Below are positions 44,220-52,160 of a stretch of DNA of 64,000 bases, in pieces. Origin of the DNA: Eisenibacter elegans DSM 3317 (GTDB taxonomy: Bacteria; Bacteroidota; Bacteroidia; Cytophagales; Microscillaceae); contig NZ_AUMD01000019.1 of NCBI RefSeq assembly GCF_000430505.1, forward strand, positions 124,001-188,000. The letters run 5' to 3'. Each line of letters opens with the position of its first letter. The stretch's first letter is position 1. A program made the position numbers and the translations under genes. The notes under the pieces were generated by a model. It was not told the DNA's origin. It searched no databases and worked only from the letters and a program-made list of their open reading frames with translations.

Positions 44220-45383
44220 ATGGCATACTATCACCGACTGGGGCAACTGCCTCCCAAAAGACATATCCAGTTTAGACAGCCTGACCAAACGCTCTACAGC
44301 GAGGAGTTGGTGAGCTCTAAGGGCTTTAGTGGCATTTACTCCAACTTATACCATATCTACTCTCCTACCCGTGTGTTGAAGGTGTTGGAGCCAGTACCGG
44401 CCAAAGTCAAAGTAGTAGAAGATTATTCCTTGCTCCAAACCCACCTCAAGACTGCCGGTACCGGAACGACAGGAACAGACTTTCTGGATGCACGCCTGCC
44501 GTTGATGCACAACAGCGATGTAACGGTCTCCATCTGCCATCCTTCGCAACTGACGATGGACTATTATTACAAGAATGGGGAGGCTGATGAGCTGCTTTAT
44601 GTTCACGATGGCAGCGGTACGCTCTACTCGCAGTTTGGAGTGCTGCCAATCAAACAAGGAGACTATGTCGTCATCCCAAGGACTACCATCTATAAAGTCA
44701 ATTTTGACAGCGGCAATCCAGTCCGCCTCTTGGTGGTAGAGTCTGCCTCTCCCATCGAAACTGTAAAGCGCTACCGCAATCAATTGGGGCAACTATTGGA
44801 ACATTCGCCTTATTGCGAGCGCGATATTCACCCTCCCACTACCCTGCAAGTCGAAGAAGAAAAGGGCGAATACCTCGTCAAAATCAAAAAACAAGGCTTT
44901 ATGCACCAATATGTGTATGAACACAGCCCGCTAGACGTGGTAGGCTGGGATGGCTTCCTATACCCTTACACGCTTTCTATCTATGATTTTGAGCCTATCA
45001 CAGGCCGTATTCACCAGCCGCCTCCAGTACATCAGACTTTTCAGGCCGGCGGTTATGTGATTTGCTCGTTTGTACCGCGCTTGTTTGACTACCACCCGCT
45101 GGCCATTCCGGCTCCTTATAACCACTCCAACATCGACTCCGATGAAGTGCTCTTTTATGCCGAAGGGGAGTTTATGAGCCGTCGCGGAATTGACAGAGGC
45201 TCGTTTACGCTACACCCAGGCGGCCTGCCCCACGGGCCACACCCCGGCACGGTAGAGAAAAGCATCGGTGCCAAAGAAACACACGAGTATGCCGTGATGA
45301 TAGACACATTCCGTCCGCTGCTCCTAACCGAGCAGGCGCTGGATTTTGTGGACAAAGATTACCCTATGAGCTGGACAGACTAG
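44220..45383 (+). CDS. hmgA: Homogentisate 1,2-dioxygenase
   Basis: A 387-residue Fe(II) enzyme that opens the ring of homogentisate in tyrosine/phenylalanine breakdown, giving maleylacetoacetate. The N-terminus MAYYHRLGQLPPKRHIQFRQPDQTLYSEELVSSKGFSGIYSNLYHIYSPT is typical, and the C-terminal cupin has PYNHSNIDSDEVLFYAEGEFMSRRGI and FTLHPGGLPHGPHPG with the metal-binding His/Glu residues. The start at 44220 was preferred because upstream codons have no family resemblance. No other catabolic gene of the pathway lies beside it. Confidence 0.88.
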   Translation: MAYYHRLGQLPPKRHIQFRQPDQTLYSEELVSSKGFSGIYSNLYHIYSPTRVLKVLEPVPAKVKVVEDYSLLQTHLKTAGTGTTGTDFLDARLPLMHNSDVTVSICHPSQLTMDYYYKNGEADELLYVHDGSGTLYSQFGVLPIKQGDYVVIPRTTIYKVNFDSGNPVRLLVVESASPIETVKRYRNQLGQLLEHSPYCERDIHPPTTLQVEEEKGEYLVKIKKQGFMHQYVYEHSPLDVVGWDGFLYPYTLSIYDFEPITGRIHQPPPVHQTFQAGGYVICSFVPRLFDYHPLAIPAPYNHSNIDSDEVLFYAEGEFMSRRGIDRGSFTLHPGGLPHGPHPGTVEKSIGAKETHEYAVMIDTFRPLLLTEQALDFVDKDYPMSWTD

Positions 45384-45520
45384 GATCCACTTTGCAAAAA
45401 TGCCAAGAGCGAAATTTGTTTATTTGGGCAAATGTTCGTTTCTTGGCTTGTCTTTCTGCTAAACCCAGAAAGTGTTTGTATTTCAAACTATTTTATCAAG
45501 TTTTTACAAATACCAATTTT

Positions 45521-45988
45521 ATGAAGTCAACCAAAACTTACTACGCAGTGCTCGCTCTTTTCTTCGTGAGCCTTTTTGTAAGCCCTGCTGCTATGGCAGG
45601 AGCCATTGGCAACGCCCCTAGCCTCGATGCCAATACTATTGCTCCAGTAGCTACCAGCCCCAAAGAAGCTAAGCGCGCAGCCAAAGTACAGAAGTTTGCC
45701 TCTTCCAAAGTGGGTCAGTGGGTAATGAAAAAAGCCGTACAACACGTAGAAAAGCGCCAAACAAAGCTAGAGCAACGCCTCGAAAAAGCGCAGCTAAAAG
45801 GCAATACCAAGCGTGAAGCACGCATCAAAAAAACAATGGCTGATTTGCAGCGTATTGGTATCATTTTGATGATTGTTGGTTTGGCCTTGATTCTGATTGG
45901 CATTTTCATATCTGGTGCCCTTTATGGTCTTGGCGGATTGATTTTCGTAGTAGGTCTCGTACTTCTCCTCATCGGGTTGTTGGCCTAA
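45521..45988 (+). CDS. Exported protein with C-terminal membrane hairpin
   Basis: A 155-residue protein: signal peptide (MKSTKTYYAVLALFFVSLFVSPAAMAG), a basic coiled-coil-like middle (VEKRQTKLEQRLEKAQLKGNTKREARIKKTMADLQ), and two adjacent hydrophobic segments (IGIILMIVGLALILIGIFI and LYGLGGLIFVVGLVLLLIGLLA). The form is common in Bacteroidota small envelope proteins; no function is known. The start was chosen at the signal peptide. Confidence 0.7.
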   Translation: MKSTKTYYAVLALFFVSLFVSPAAMAGAIGNAPSLDANTIAPVATSPKEAKRAAKVQKFASSKVGQWVMKKAVQHVEKRQTKLEQRLEKAQLKGNTKREARIKKTMADLQRIGIILMIVGLALILIGIFISGALYGLGGLIFVVGLVLLLIGLLA

Positions 45989-46083
45989 GCCCATCAGCAC
46001 TTTCGCATAAGTTGATTTTTTATGAAGCCTTTGCTTGCGCCTATGCGCTTGCAAGGGCTTTTTGTCTCTCTATTACAAAGGCT

Positions 46084-46656
46084 ATGAACTATTGGGAAAT
46101 CGCAGGATTTGTTACCTCTCTTATCTGTGTATGGTACAATACTCAAGAAAAAATTATTGGCTGGTTTTGGGGTATCATTGCCTGTAGCCTTTATATGGTA
46201 GTTTTTTATGATGCCAAACTTTATGGCGATATGGCCCTACAGGGTGTTTTTGTGCTGGCCAGTATTTATGGGCTGTACCAATGGGGCTTTGGGCAGCCCA
46301 AAAGTACGCGGCAAATTCGGCAAATGCCCTCAAACTATTGGTTGGTTTTGGGGGTTTTGCTCCTGCCCTCTACGGCGGGGTTGGCCTACCTGCTCACACA
46401 AGTCCGGGGGGAGCTAGCCTGGATAGATGCCTTTACGACCATTGTCAGCCTCTTTGCCCAATGGATGCTGGCCAAGAAGTTCGTCGAAAACTGGTGGGTG
46501 TGGATTGGCGTAAACATCGTATATATAGGCGTATATGCCTACAAAGACCTATGGCTCACCTCCTTGCTCTATGCTATTTTCTTGGGCTTGGCTACCTATG
46601 GATATTTCAACTGGCGAAATGAATTGGCTAGCGAGCCTGTGTTGCCCAATAACTAA
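46084..46656 (+). CDS. pnuC: Nicotinamide riboside transporter PnuC
   Basis: A 190-residue inner membrane protein with about seven helices. MNYWEIAGFVTSLICVWYNTQEKIIGWFWGIIACSLYMVVFYDAKLYGDMALQGVFVLASIYGLYQWG is the PnuC signature, with YGLYQWG and QWMLAKKFVENWWVWIGVNIVYIGVY. It moves nicotinamide riboside inward by facilitated diffusion, trapped by phosphorylation. The kinase is encoded by the next, overlapping gene, which supports NR rather than thiamine as substrate. Confidence 0.9.
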   Translation: MNYWEIAGFVTSLICVWYNTQEKIIGWFWGIIACSLYMVVFYDAKLYGDMALQGVFVLASIYGLYQWGFGQPKSTRQIRQMPSNYWLVLGVLLLPSTAGLAYLLTQVRGELAWIDAFTTIVSLFAQWMLAKKFVENWWVWIGVNIVYIGVYAYKDLWLTSLLYAIFLGLATYGYFNWRNELASEPVLPNN

Positions 46657-47218
46657 AGCCCCTCAAAATATATCAACCCCAATAAAAAGAAAAGCCTTGC
46701 TCCACAAAATCGCTATTACCGGCCCCGAATCTACTGGAAAATCTACCTTGAGCGTGGCCTTGGCCAAACACTACCAAACTGCTTTCGTACCTGAGTTTGC
46801 CCGCTCCTATCTCGATACGCTTGGCCGCCCTTATGTGGCCGAAGACTTGCTCCATATCGCACAAGGCCAACTAAAAGCCGAACACGAAGCCGAGCCTAAT
46901 GCCAAGAACCTGCTTTTTTGTGATACGGATATGACCGTGATGCACATCTGGCACACCCACGCCTACGGCAAACCTCACCCTTGGATAGAAGCCCAACTCA
47001 AAAAACAAACATATAGCCTGTATCTGTTGATGGATGTAGACTTGCCTTGGGAGCCTGACCCACTACGTGAGCACCCTCAACTCAGAGCCTACTTTTTTGA
47101 AATTTACCAACAAACGCTCAAACTATACCATAAAAATTACGTTATCATCAGTGGAACACAAACACAGCGAATGGATAATGCAATTGCAGAGATTGATAAT
47201 TTCTTAAACAATTGCTAG
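46619..47218 (+). CDS. NadR-type nicotinamide riboside kinase
   Basis: About 199 residues if started at the only in-frame ATG near the domain, which overlaps pnuC by 38 bases; a TTG at 46697 would give a 173-residue product starting right at the domain. P-loop GPESTGKST, then FVPEFARSYLDTLGRPY, LLFCDTDMTVMHIW and LYLLMDVDLPWEPDPLREHP are the marks of the NadR C-terminal kinase domain, which turns NR into NMN. The N-terminal HTH and NMN adenylyltransferase domains of NadR are absent. Works with PnuC. Confidence 0.85.
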   Translation: MNWLASLCCPITKAPQNISTPIKRKALLHKIAITGPESTGKSTLSVALAKHYQTAFVPEFARSYLDTLGRPYVAEDLLHIAQGQLKAEHEAEPNAKNLLFCDTDMTVMHIWHTHAYGKPHPWIEAQLKKQTYSLYLLMDVDLPWEPDPLREHPQLRAYFFEIYQQTLKLYHKNYVIISGTQTQRMDNAIAEIDNFLNNC

Positions 47219-47236
47219 CTTTTTAACCATAATTAC

Positions 47237-47244
47237 TATCTTTG
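47237..47244 (+). promoter_or_regulatory. -7 box before 47311 lipoprotein gene
   Basis: TATCTTTG matches TAnnTTTG; ATTG lies about 22 bases upstream in the end of the kinase gene. The ATG is about 66 bases downstream. Confidence 0.5.
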
Positions 47245-47310
47245 CCTCTACAATCTCCCCTACATAACTACCGCTTTACAACCTATTATTCGCACACCAA
47301 TCCATTAAAA

Positions 47311-47898
47311 ATGACACAAAAACTCACCTCCCAAGCCCTGACTTGCCTTATTTTGGCAAGTCTGTTGTTGAATGCGTGTGGTGCGGCACACCATCACGAG
47401 TCGGCCACGTCTGATGAGCGCGCACAGCTCATTGCGATGCTCAGCAGTGAAGAGATGCCGGGCATCCCAATGGTGCTCACTCACTTCAAGCAGGTACGAT
47501 TAAGTGACTACATCACCAATCCTGATGAAAGTAGCTTTACCCCACCACAATCACTCAAACGCATACTCAAAGCCGAAAACACGTCGGATGCGGCTTTTAG
47601 TGAGTTACAGATTTTAGTCAATCAGCGCGACCCTCAGCTTTACACCCGCATCAATAGTGAGGCTGAGTTCAAAGAATACTATGCCGCAACGACACTGCCC
47701 ACTTGGGTTTGGGAATACCCTGCACACAGGGTGTTTGTCGTTCAGCAGTCCGCCGAAACCGAAGCACTGTGGTTGGTAGAGTTTTGGGCTGAGTCTGCTT
47801 ACTTGGTCAAGATTGTTGCCAAAGGCAATCTCAACAGCGACCAACAAACCCAGCTCAACGAACTAGCCAAAGTGGTGGCAGCATTGCTACCGCAATAA
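47311..47898 (+). CDS. Lipoprotein of unknown function
   Basis: A 195-residue protein with a lipobox (SLLLNAC) followed by a His-rich start of the mature part (GAAHHHES). The rest is a small globular domain with DPQLYTRINSEAEFKEYYAATTLPTWVWEYPAHRVFVVQQSAETEALWLVEFWAESAYLVKIVA. I do not recognise the family. It has its own -7 box and is followed by a strong terminator, so it is monocistronic. Confidence 0.7.
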   Translation: MTQKLTSQALTCLILASLLLNACGAAHHHESATSDERAQLIAMLSSEEMPGIPMVLTHFKQVRLSDYITNPDESSFTPPQSLKRILKAENTSDAAFSELQILVNQRDPQLYTRINSEAEFKEYYAATTLPTWVWEYPAHRVFVVQQSAETEALWLVEFWAESAYLVKIVAKGNLNSDQQTQLNELAKVVAALLPQ

Positions 47899-47923
47899 CC
47901 ACCCGATGGTCGATATACCGACA

Positions 47924-47957
47924 AAGCCCTGTATTAACAAGGATACAGGGCTTTTTT
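47924..47957 (+). terminator. Intrinsic terminator after 47311 gene
   Basis: AAGCCCTGTAT ... GATACAGGGCTT stem with an 8-base loop and a run of six T's. Confidence 0.9.
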
Positions 47958-47966
47958 AGTGATGAT

Positions 47967-48023
47967 ACCACGTTTTTGAAGGAGCAGCTCGGCGCTGGAG
48001 CTCCAAGATAAGCTGAGGCCCTA
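47967..48023. repeat. Interspersed element R, copy 5 (degenerate fragment)
   Basis: ACCACGTTTTTGAAGGAGCAGCTC, then GCGCTGGAGCTCC and the core AAGCTGAGGCC shared with copy 1. Ends are incomplete. Confidence 0.45.
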
Positions 48024-48073
48024 TTATCGACGGAAATCAGCTGGAGAAATTTGTCTGCTCAAAACCCTTCAGT

Positions 48074-48595
48074 CTAGCTAGCCTTGGCATTTTTTGTATT
48101 ACCTTGACGCAAGACCTCTGCAAGGGCTGCCCATTTGTTGGCTAACTGGATTTCCCCCGTCAACTGTCTTCCGGCAGTATGGTCATATAAGGTGAGCTTG
48201 GTGCTGGGTCGTTGAGGGTTTTTGGAGATAAATACCAGCCCTACTTCTGCCCATCCTCCGGCGGCGTTGTCGCCACCACTACCAGCGGCTGAGCGTCGTT
48301 GTTTCACCACTTCGCAAGCCCTTAGGGTTTTTAAATCTATCTGCTGACTTTCGTGCCCGGCGGCAGTTCGTGCCAAAAAGAAAAACCAAGCCTGTTGCTC
48401 ATCTATGCCTACGATAAAGTTTTTACAAACTTCATAACTGTGTATTTGACAGCCTTGTTTGGCGGCCAAATCCTTCAGCCCTGTCAATAGGGCGCGCATT
48501 TTATGTTGGTTTTTCCGATAGTCCAACACAAAGGGTAATGTAAAAGCTATGGTAGCAATGCCGCCAATAAAAGCCGTTCCTAAATCTAGTTCCAT
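48074..48595 (-). CDS. Membrane-anchored protein of unknown function
   Basis: A 173-residue protein with one N-terminal membrane segment (MELDLGTAFIGGIATIAFTLPFVLDYRKNQHKM), then a cytosolic domain: LLTGLKDLAAKQGCQIHSYEVCKNFIVGIDEQQAWFFFLART and VGLVFISKNPQRPSTKLTLYDHTAGRQLTGEIQLANKWAAL. No family was recognised. Codon use is like its neighbours. No operon partner. Confidence 0.65.
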   Translation of the reverse strand: MELDLGTAFIGGIATIAFTLPFVLDYRKNQHKMRALLTGLKDLAAKQGCQIHSYEVCKNFIVGIDEQQAWFFFLARTAAGHESQQIDLKTLRACEVVKQRRSAAGSGGDNAAGGWAEVGLVFISKNPQRPSTKLTLYDHTAGRQLTGEIQLANKWAALAEVLRQGNTKNAKAS

Positions 48596-48728
48596 TATTT
48601 GTTTACTCGTTTCTGGTTTTTAAAAAAATAGTTGATTTACGCCATAACCTTACAAACCTGATATAGGCAGGCTAGGATAGAGCGCTAAAAAAAACACAGC
48701 CATTGGCCGTCTGTTTCCAAAGCGGAGG

Positions 48729-49121
48729 TTACCAGAAATAATGGAAAGGGAAAACAAGGTCAGCCTTTCGATGCTTGACCAACAAGCCTAATGAAAACCC
48801 AAGATAGTGTAGTTGTTTGGCAACTAACAAGCGTTCTCGGGTAGCAGTGCTTGCCCAAGCACTTGCGTACCTAGTTTTGAGGCCTTGTGTGCTTGTAGTA
48901 GCTCCCTCGGCACTTGACTTGAACACAGCCTGAGCTTGGAGCAGCGCTGGTGTTATAGTCTGAAAATCAGAAATCGCAGCTTTGGAAAGGCTTGTGATTT
49001 GTGTTGTATCCCCCGCCTCAGATTGATGCTGGAAGGCCGTAATACCAAAATAACCCAAGGCCATACAGCCAGCGATAGCAATAATCAGCAAAAAGCTGGG
49101 TATACGGCTTTGGTGGGACAC
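48729..49121 (-). CDS. Possible small membrane protein
   Basis: A 130-codon frame with an N-terminal hydrophobic segment (IPSFLLIIAIAGCMALGYFGITAF) followed by an Ala/Ser/Thr-rich region. The first codon is GTG, no family was recognised and the C-terminus (KADLVFPFHYFW) is unusual. It may be real, but the evidence is weak. Confidence 0.35.
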   Translation of the reverse strand: MSHQSRIPSFLLIIAIAGCMALGYFGITAFQHQSEAGDTTQITSLSKAAISDFQTITPALLQAQAVFKSSAEGATTSTQGLKTRYASAWASTATRERLLVAKQLHYLGFSLGLLVKHRKADLVFPFHYFW

Positions 49122-49284
49122 AAGTACCAGTTGTTTGGAGCGTTAAATAGAGGCCGATTACATAGCCATATTCAGAAACATTCCCCTTGATAAAAAAGTT
49201 CGCTACAAAACACAATCATAACTAAACACTTGTATACCAGTTGCTTATCTTGATTATTTTATCTTGTGGTCTATAGTGTTTTTT

Positions 49285-49385
49285 CACACCACTGGACACT
49301 TTTCAAATGGGGTGAAATGAGGCCTCAACTTGTCCCAGAGCTAGAGCATCGAGCTACTTTTCCAAAAATGTCCGGTGACGTGGTG
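49285..49385. repeat. Interspersed inverted-repeat element R, copy 3
   Basis: Left end CACACCACTGGACACTTTTC; the right end, reverse complemented, is CACCACGTCACCGGACATTTT. This copy shows both ends within about 100 bases and lies just upstream of the -7 box of the next gene. Confidence 0.7.
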
Positions 49386-49396
49386 TTTTTTTATAC

Positions 49397-49404
49397 TATC
49401 TTTG
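49397..49404 (+). promoter_or_regulatory. -7 box before 7TMR-DISM/SpoIIE gene
   Basis: TATCTTTG matches TAnnTTTG, 35 bases before the ATG. A -33 box would have to lie inside repeat R copy 3, so the repeat may contribute to the promoter. Confidence 0.45.
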
Positions 49405-49439
49405 CTGGTTGATTTCCCTAACGACAGTTACTTACGTCG

Positions 49440-51674
49440 ATGATGCCTATCCATGGATTAACGTTTTTGTATATACTACTTTTTATCTGTTTTTTGGGGC
49501 GGTTGGAGTCTAGCGCGCAAACGTACACCAGGCCTGTGGTGCAGAATGGTACGCTCGACTTGCGCGACTGGCCCTTGGCCAAGCCCTTTTTGCTGCCTTT
49601 AGATGGTCATTGGCATTTTTACTGGATGCAGACCTACGAGCAATTTCGCAAGGGGCAGGCTTCTGGAGCGCTCTTACACGAGATTCCCGGCGTTTGGACA
49701 GAGCATGTCGACCGGCCAACACAGCCTTTGAGTAAGACAGGCTATGGGCTATATACGCTGACTATCTTGTTGCCCAAACACCACCCCAAAAATTTGGCTA
49801 TCAAAATTCCTTCTGTTAGTACTTCTTATCGCCTGTATATCAACAATGTGTATACCACTCAGGTAGGTGTAGTGGGGTATAGTGAGGCTTCTTCTAAACC
49901 TCATTACTTCCCTCAGATTGTCAACTTCGAGCAAACCAGCGACACGCTCCAACTTTTGTTTGAGGTGGCCAATTATCATTATCGCAAGGGGGGGATTTGG
50001 TACAGTGTCTATCTAGGAACCCAAGAAACAGTTCAGAACAAGCGGGAGTGGACGTTGATTTTTGATTTTTTTCTTTTGGGAAGTATTTTCATTATGGGCA
50101 TCTACCATATGGGATTGTACTTTATCCGTAAACGTTCTTCGCTACTTCCGCTGATGTTTGCGCTGTTTTGTGTAAGCTGTGTCTTGCGTCTATTGAGTGT
50201 TGGGGAGATTGTATTGTCGGGTTTGTCGCGGGTGTCTTGGCTCAATATCGTCCATGCGGAGTTCATCAGCTTCTATGCCTGTGTCTTGTTTTTTGCCTCT
50301 TTTGCCTACTACTCTTTCCCAAAAGAGTTTTCTGTCAAAGCTTTGCGCATAGTCATAAGTGTCTGCATTGTCTTGATTTCTTTGACCTTGCTAAGCGGTC
50401 CTTTGTTTTTTACAGAGTTGGTAGCCTATTTTCAGTTGTTTGTTTTGGCTATGGGTGCTTATGTGATGTTTGTCTCGATATTGGCCATTACCCGCCGCCG
50501 CAAAGGTTCTATAGCCTTCACTTTGGGCTGGCTGATTTTATTTGGCTGTGTGGTGAATGATATTTTGTATGCCAGCTTGGTAGTCAATACCGCCGAGACT
50601 GTCCACATTGGTTTGTTTATCTTTATATTTTCACAGGCTTTTATTATTTCACAGCAGTTTGCAGAAGCTTTTTTCCAAACAGCTAAGCTCAGTACTGAGC
50701 TAAAAGACATCAATACCCATTTGGAGCAGTTGGTAGAACAACGCACCCAAGCCCTTCAAGATGCCAACCAAGAGATGCAAAAGGTTGTAGAAGAGCTGGA
50801 TATTACCAATGAAGAGTTGAGCCGCAATGCCCGTCTACTTACAGAGCGCAACCAAGACCTTATGGATAGTATCAACTATGCCAAACGAATTCAGACGGCC
50901 ATCTTGCCTACTTCTGAAGAGATTGGGGAGGTGTTTCCAGAGCATTTTATATTTTTCAAACCTCGCGACCTTGTCAGCGGCGATTTTTATTGGTTTAGCC
51001 ATTGGCCAGAAGAGCAGAAAGCCTTTATTGCGGTAGTAGATTGTACCGGACACGGTATCCCCGGAGCATTTATGAGCCTGATAGCCAATGATTTGCTCCA
51101 CGAAACCATCAATACACACCGTGTCAGTGAGCCGGCCAAAATTTTGCAAGAGCTGCGCAGTTCTTTGGAGCGTGTTTTGCAACAATCACAAACGGGCAAC
51201 CGCGACGGTTTTGAAATTGCTATCTGTCAGATAGATACCAACCTACACAACCCCCATCGACAGTTGCTGTATGCCGGTGCGGGCATTCCCTTGTATTATG
51301 TAGAAGGAGGCTTACTGAAGCGCATTGCCCCCTCCAAAGTCATTATTGGAGGAGGGAGCAAGTTTCAGGCCTTGGATATGCCCATTGGCCAACAAGCGCT
51401 TCCGGTAGCGGCTGTAGAGGCGGTGTATTTGGCTTCTGATGGCTACCGCGACCAATTTGGCGGCCCTGATGGACGCAAGATGATGGCAGGCAAGTTTCAG
51501 GATATACTCCAACAAGCGCTCAAGCGCGCACCTTCAGCACAGGCACAGTATCTGGAGGAGTGCCTCAAAGAATGGCGCAACGGAGAGCAGTATGCGCAAA
51601 TTGACGATATTCTCGTATTGGGGCTTATCTTCCGACGTTCGTTTTCGGTGATTGACCAGTTTATCTCAGAATAG
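49440..51674 (+). CDS. 7TMR-DISM sensor with SpoIIE-type phosphatase domain, intact
   Basis: A 744-residue protein: signal peptide; periplasmic 7TMR-DISMED1-like jelly-roll (about 40-195, DGHWHFYWMQ ... GYGLYTLTILLPK ... YRLYINNVYTTQVGVVG); seven membrane helices (about 205-400); coiled coil (about 415-475); SpoIIE/PP2C serine phosphatase. Metal-site motifs are all present: VSGDFYWFS, AVVDCTGHGIPGAFMS, VYLASDGYRDQ and QIDDILVLG. It should dephosphorylate a protein target in response to a periplasmic or membrane signal. It differs from the 38307 paralogue in its sensing domain and in its intact Asp. Confidence 0.9.
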   Translation: MMPIHGLTFLYILLFICFLGRLESSAQTYTRPVVQNGTLDLRDWPLAKPFLLPLDGHWHFYWMQTYEQFRKGQASGALLHEIPGVWTEHVDRPTQPLSKTGYGLYTLTILLPKHHPKNLAIKIPSVSTSYRLYINNVYTTQVGVVGYSEASSKPHYFPQIVNFEQTSDTLQLLFEVANYHYRKGGIWYSVYLGTQETVQNKREWTLIFDFFLLGSIFIMGIYHMGLYFIRKRSSLLPLMFALFCVSCVLRLLSVGEIVLSGLSRVSWLNIVHAEFISFYACVLFFASFAYYSFPKEFSVKALRIVISVCIVLISLTLLSGPLFFTELVAYFQLFVLAMGAYVMFVSILAITRRRKGSIAFTLGWLILFGCVVNDILYASLVVNTAETVHIGLFIFIFSQAFIISQQFAEAFFQTAKLSTELKDINTHLEQLVEQRTQALQDANQEMQKVVEELDITNEELSRNARLLTERNQDLMDSINYAKRIQTAILPTSEEIGEVFPEHFIFFKPRDLVSGDFYWFSHWPEEQKAFIAVVDCTGHGIPGAFMSLIANDLLHETINTHRVSEPAKILQELRSSLERVLQQSQTGNRDGFEIAICQIDTNLHNPHRQLLYAGAGIPLYYVEGGLLKRIAPSKVIIGGGSKFQALDMPIGQQALPVAAVEAVYLASDGYRDQFGGPDGRKMMAGKFQDILQQALKRAPSAQAQYLEECLKEWRNGEQYAQIDDILVLGLIFRRSFSVIDQFISE

Positions 51675-51708
51675 CATCAGGGCTGCTGCCCCATTTATTG
51701 AAAAGGGT

Positions 51709-52149
51709 TTACTGTCGGTATCCATAAATGAACCGTGTTCCGTCATTGGTTTGGAGCTGTAGTTCGATAAAATTTTGGTCAAATACAGCGCCTACATACC
51801 AGCGGTTATCCTCATTATAGAGTAGGTACTCTGTAGCGTCTCTAGTATTGTCTCTTTCTATGAGTAACCTAATTGGGGGATCAATCCTGTAGTCCACCAT
51901 TTGCCCCAACACAGGTATCCGAACTGTTCCTCTGATGGTAGCGCGACTGCTCGCAATCCTCTGTACCCGCAGCTCTCCGGTGGTATTTGTAACCAGTTCA
52001 TTATTCTGGTCTCTGATTTCGGTGATGATATAGGTACCTTCAATAATTCGCCCAAAATCAAGCTCTGTGGGCACATTACAAACATTGAGTGTCATCAACA
52101 CAAACAGGCAGGCCACTTTGAGCCGCCATCGATTGGTGTGTGTGTGCAT
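51709..52149 (-). CDS. Small exported protein, unknown
   Basis: A 146-residue protein with an N-terminal hydrophobic segment (WRLKVACLFVLMTLNVCNV) that may be a lipoprotein signal. The mature part is beta-rich (GTYIITEIRDQNNELVTNTTGELRVQRI ... TEYLLYNEDNRWYVGAVFDQNFIELQLQTNDGTRFIYGYRQ), like a lipocalin-type small barrel. Convergent with the phosphatase gene. Family not recognised. Confidence 0.65.
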   Translation of the reverse strand: MHTHTNRWRLKVACLFVLMTLNVCNVPTELDFGRIIEGTYIITEIRDQNNELVTNTTGELRVQRIASSRATIRGTVRIPVLGQMVDYRIDPPIRLLIERDNTRDATEYLLYNEDNRWYVGAVFDQNFIELQLQTNDGTRFIYGYRQ

Positions 52150-52160
52150 ATACCCTATCT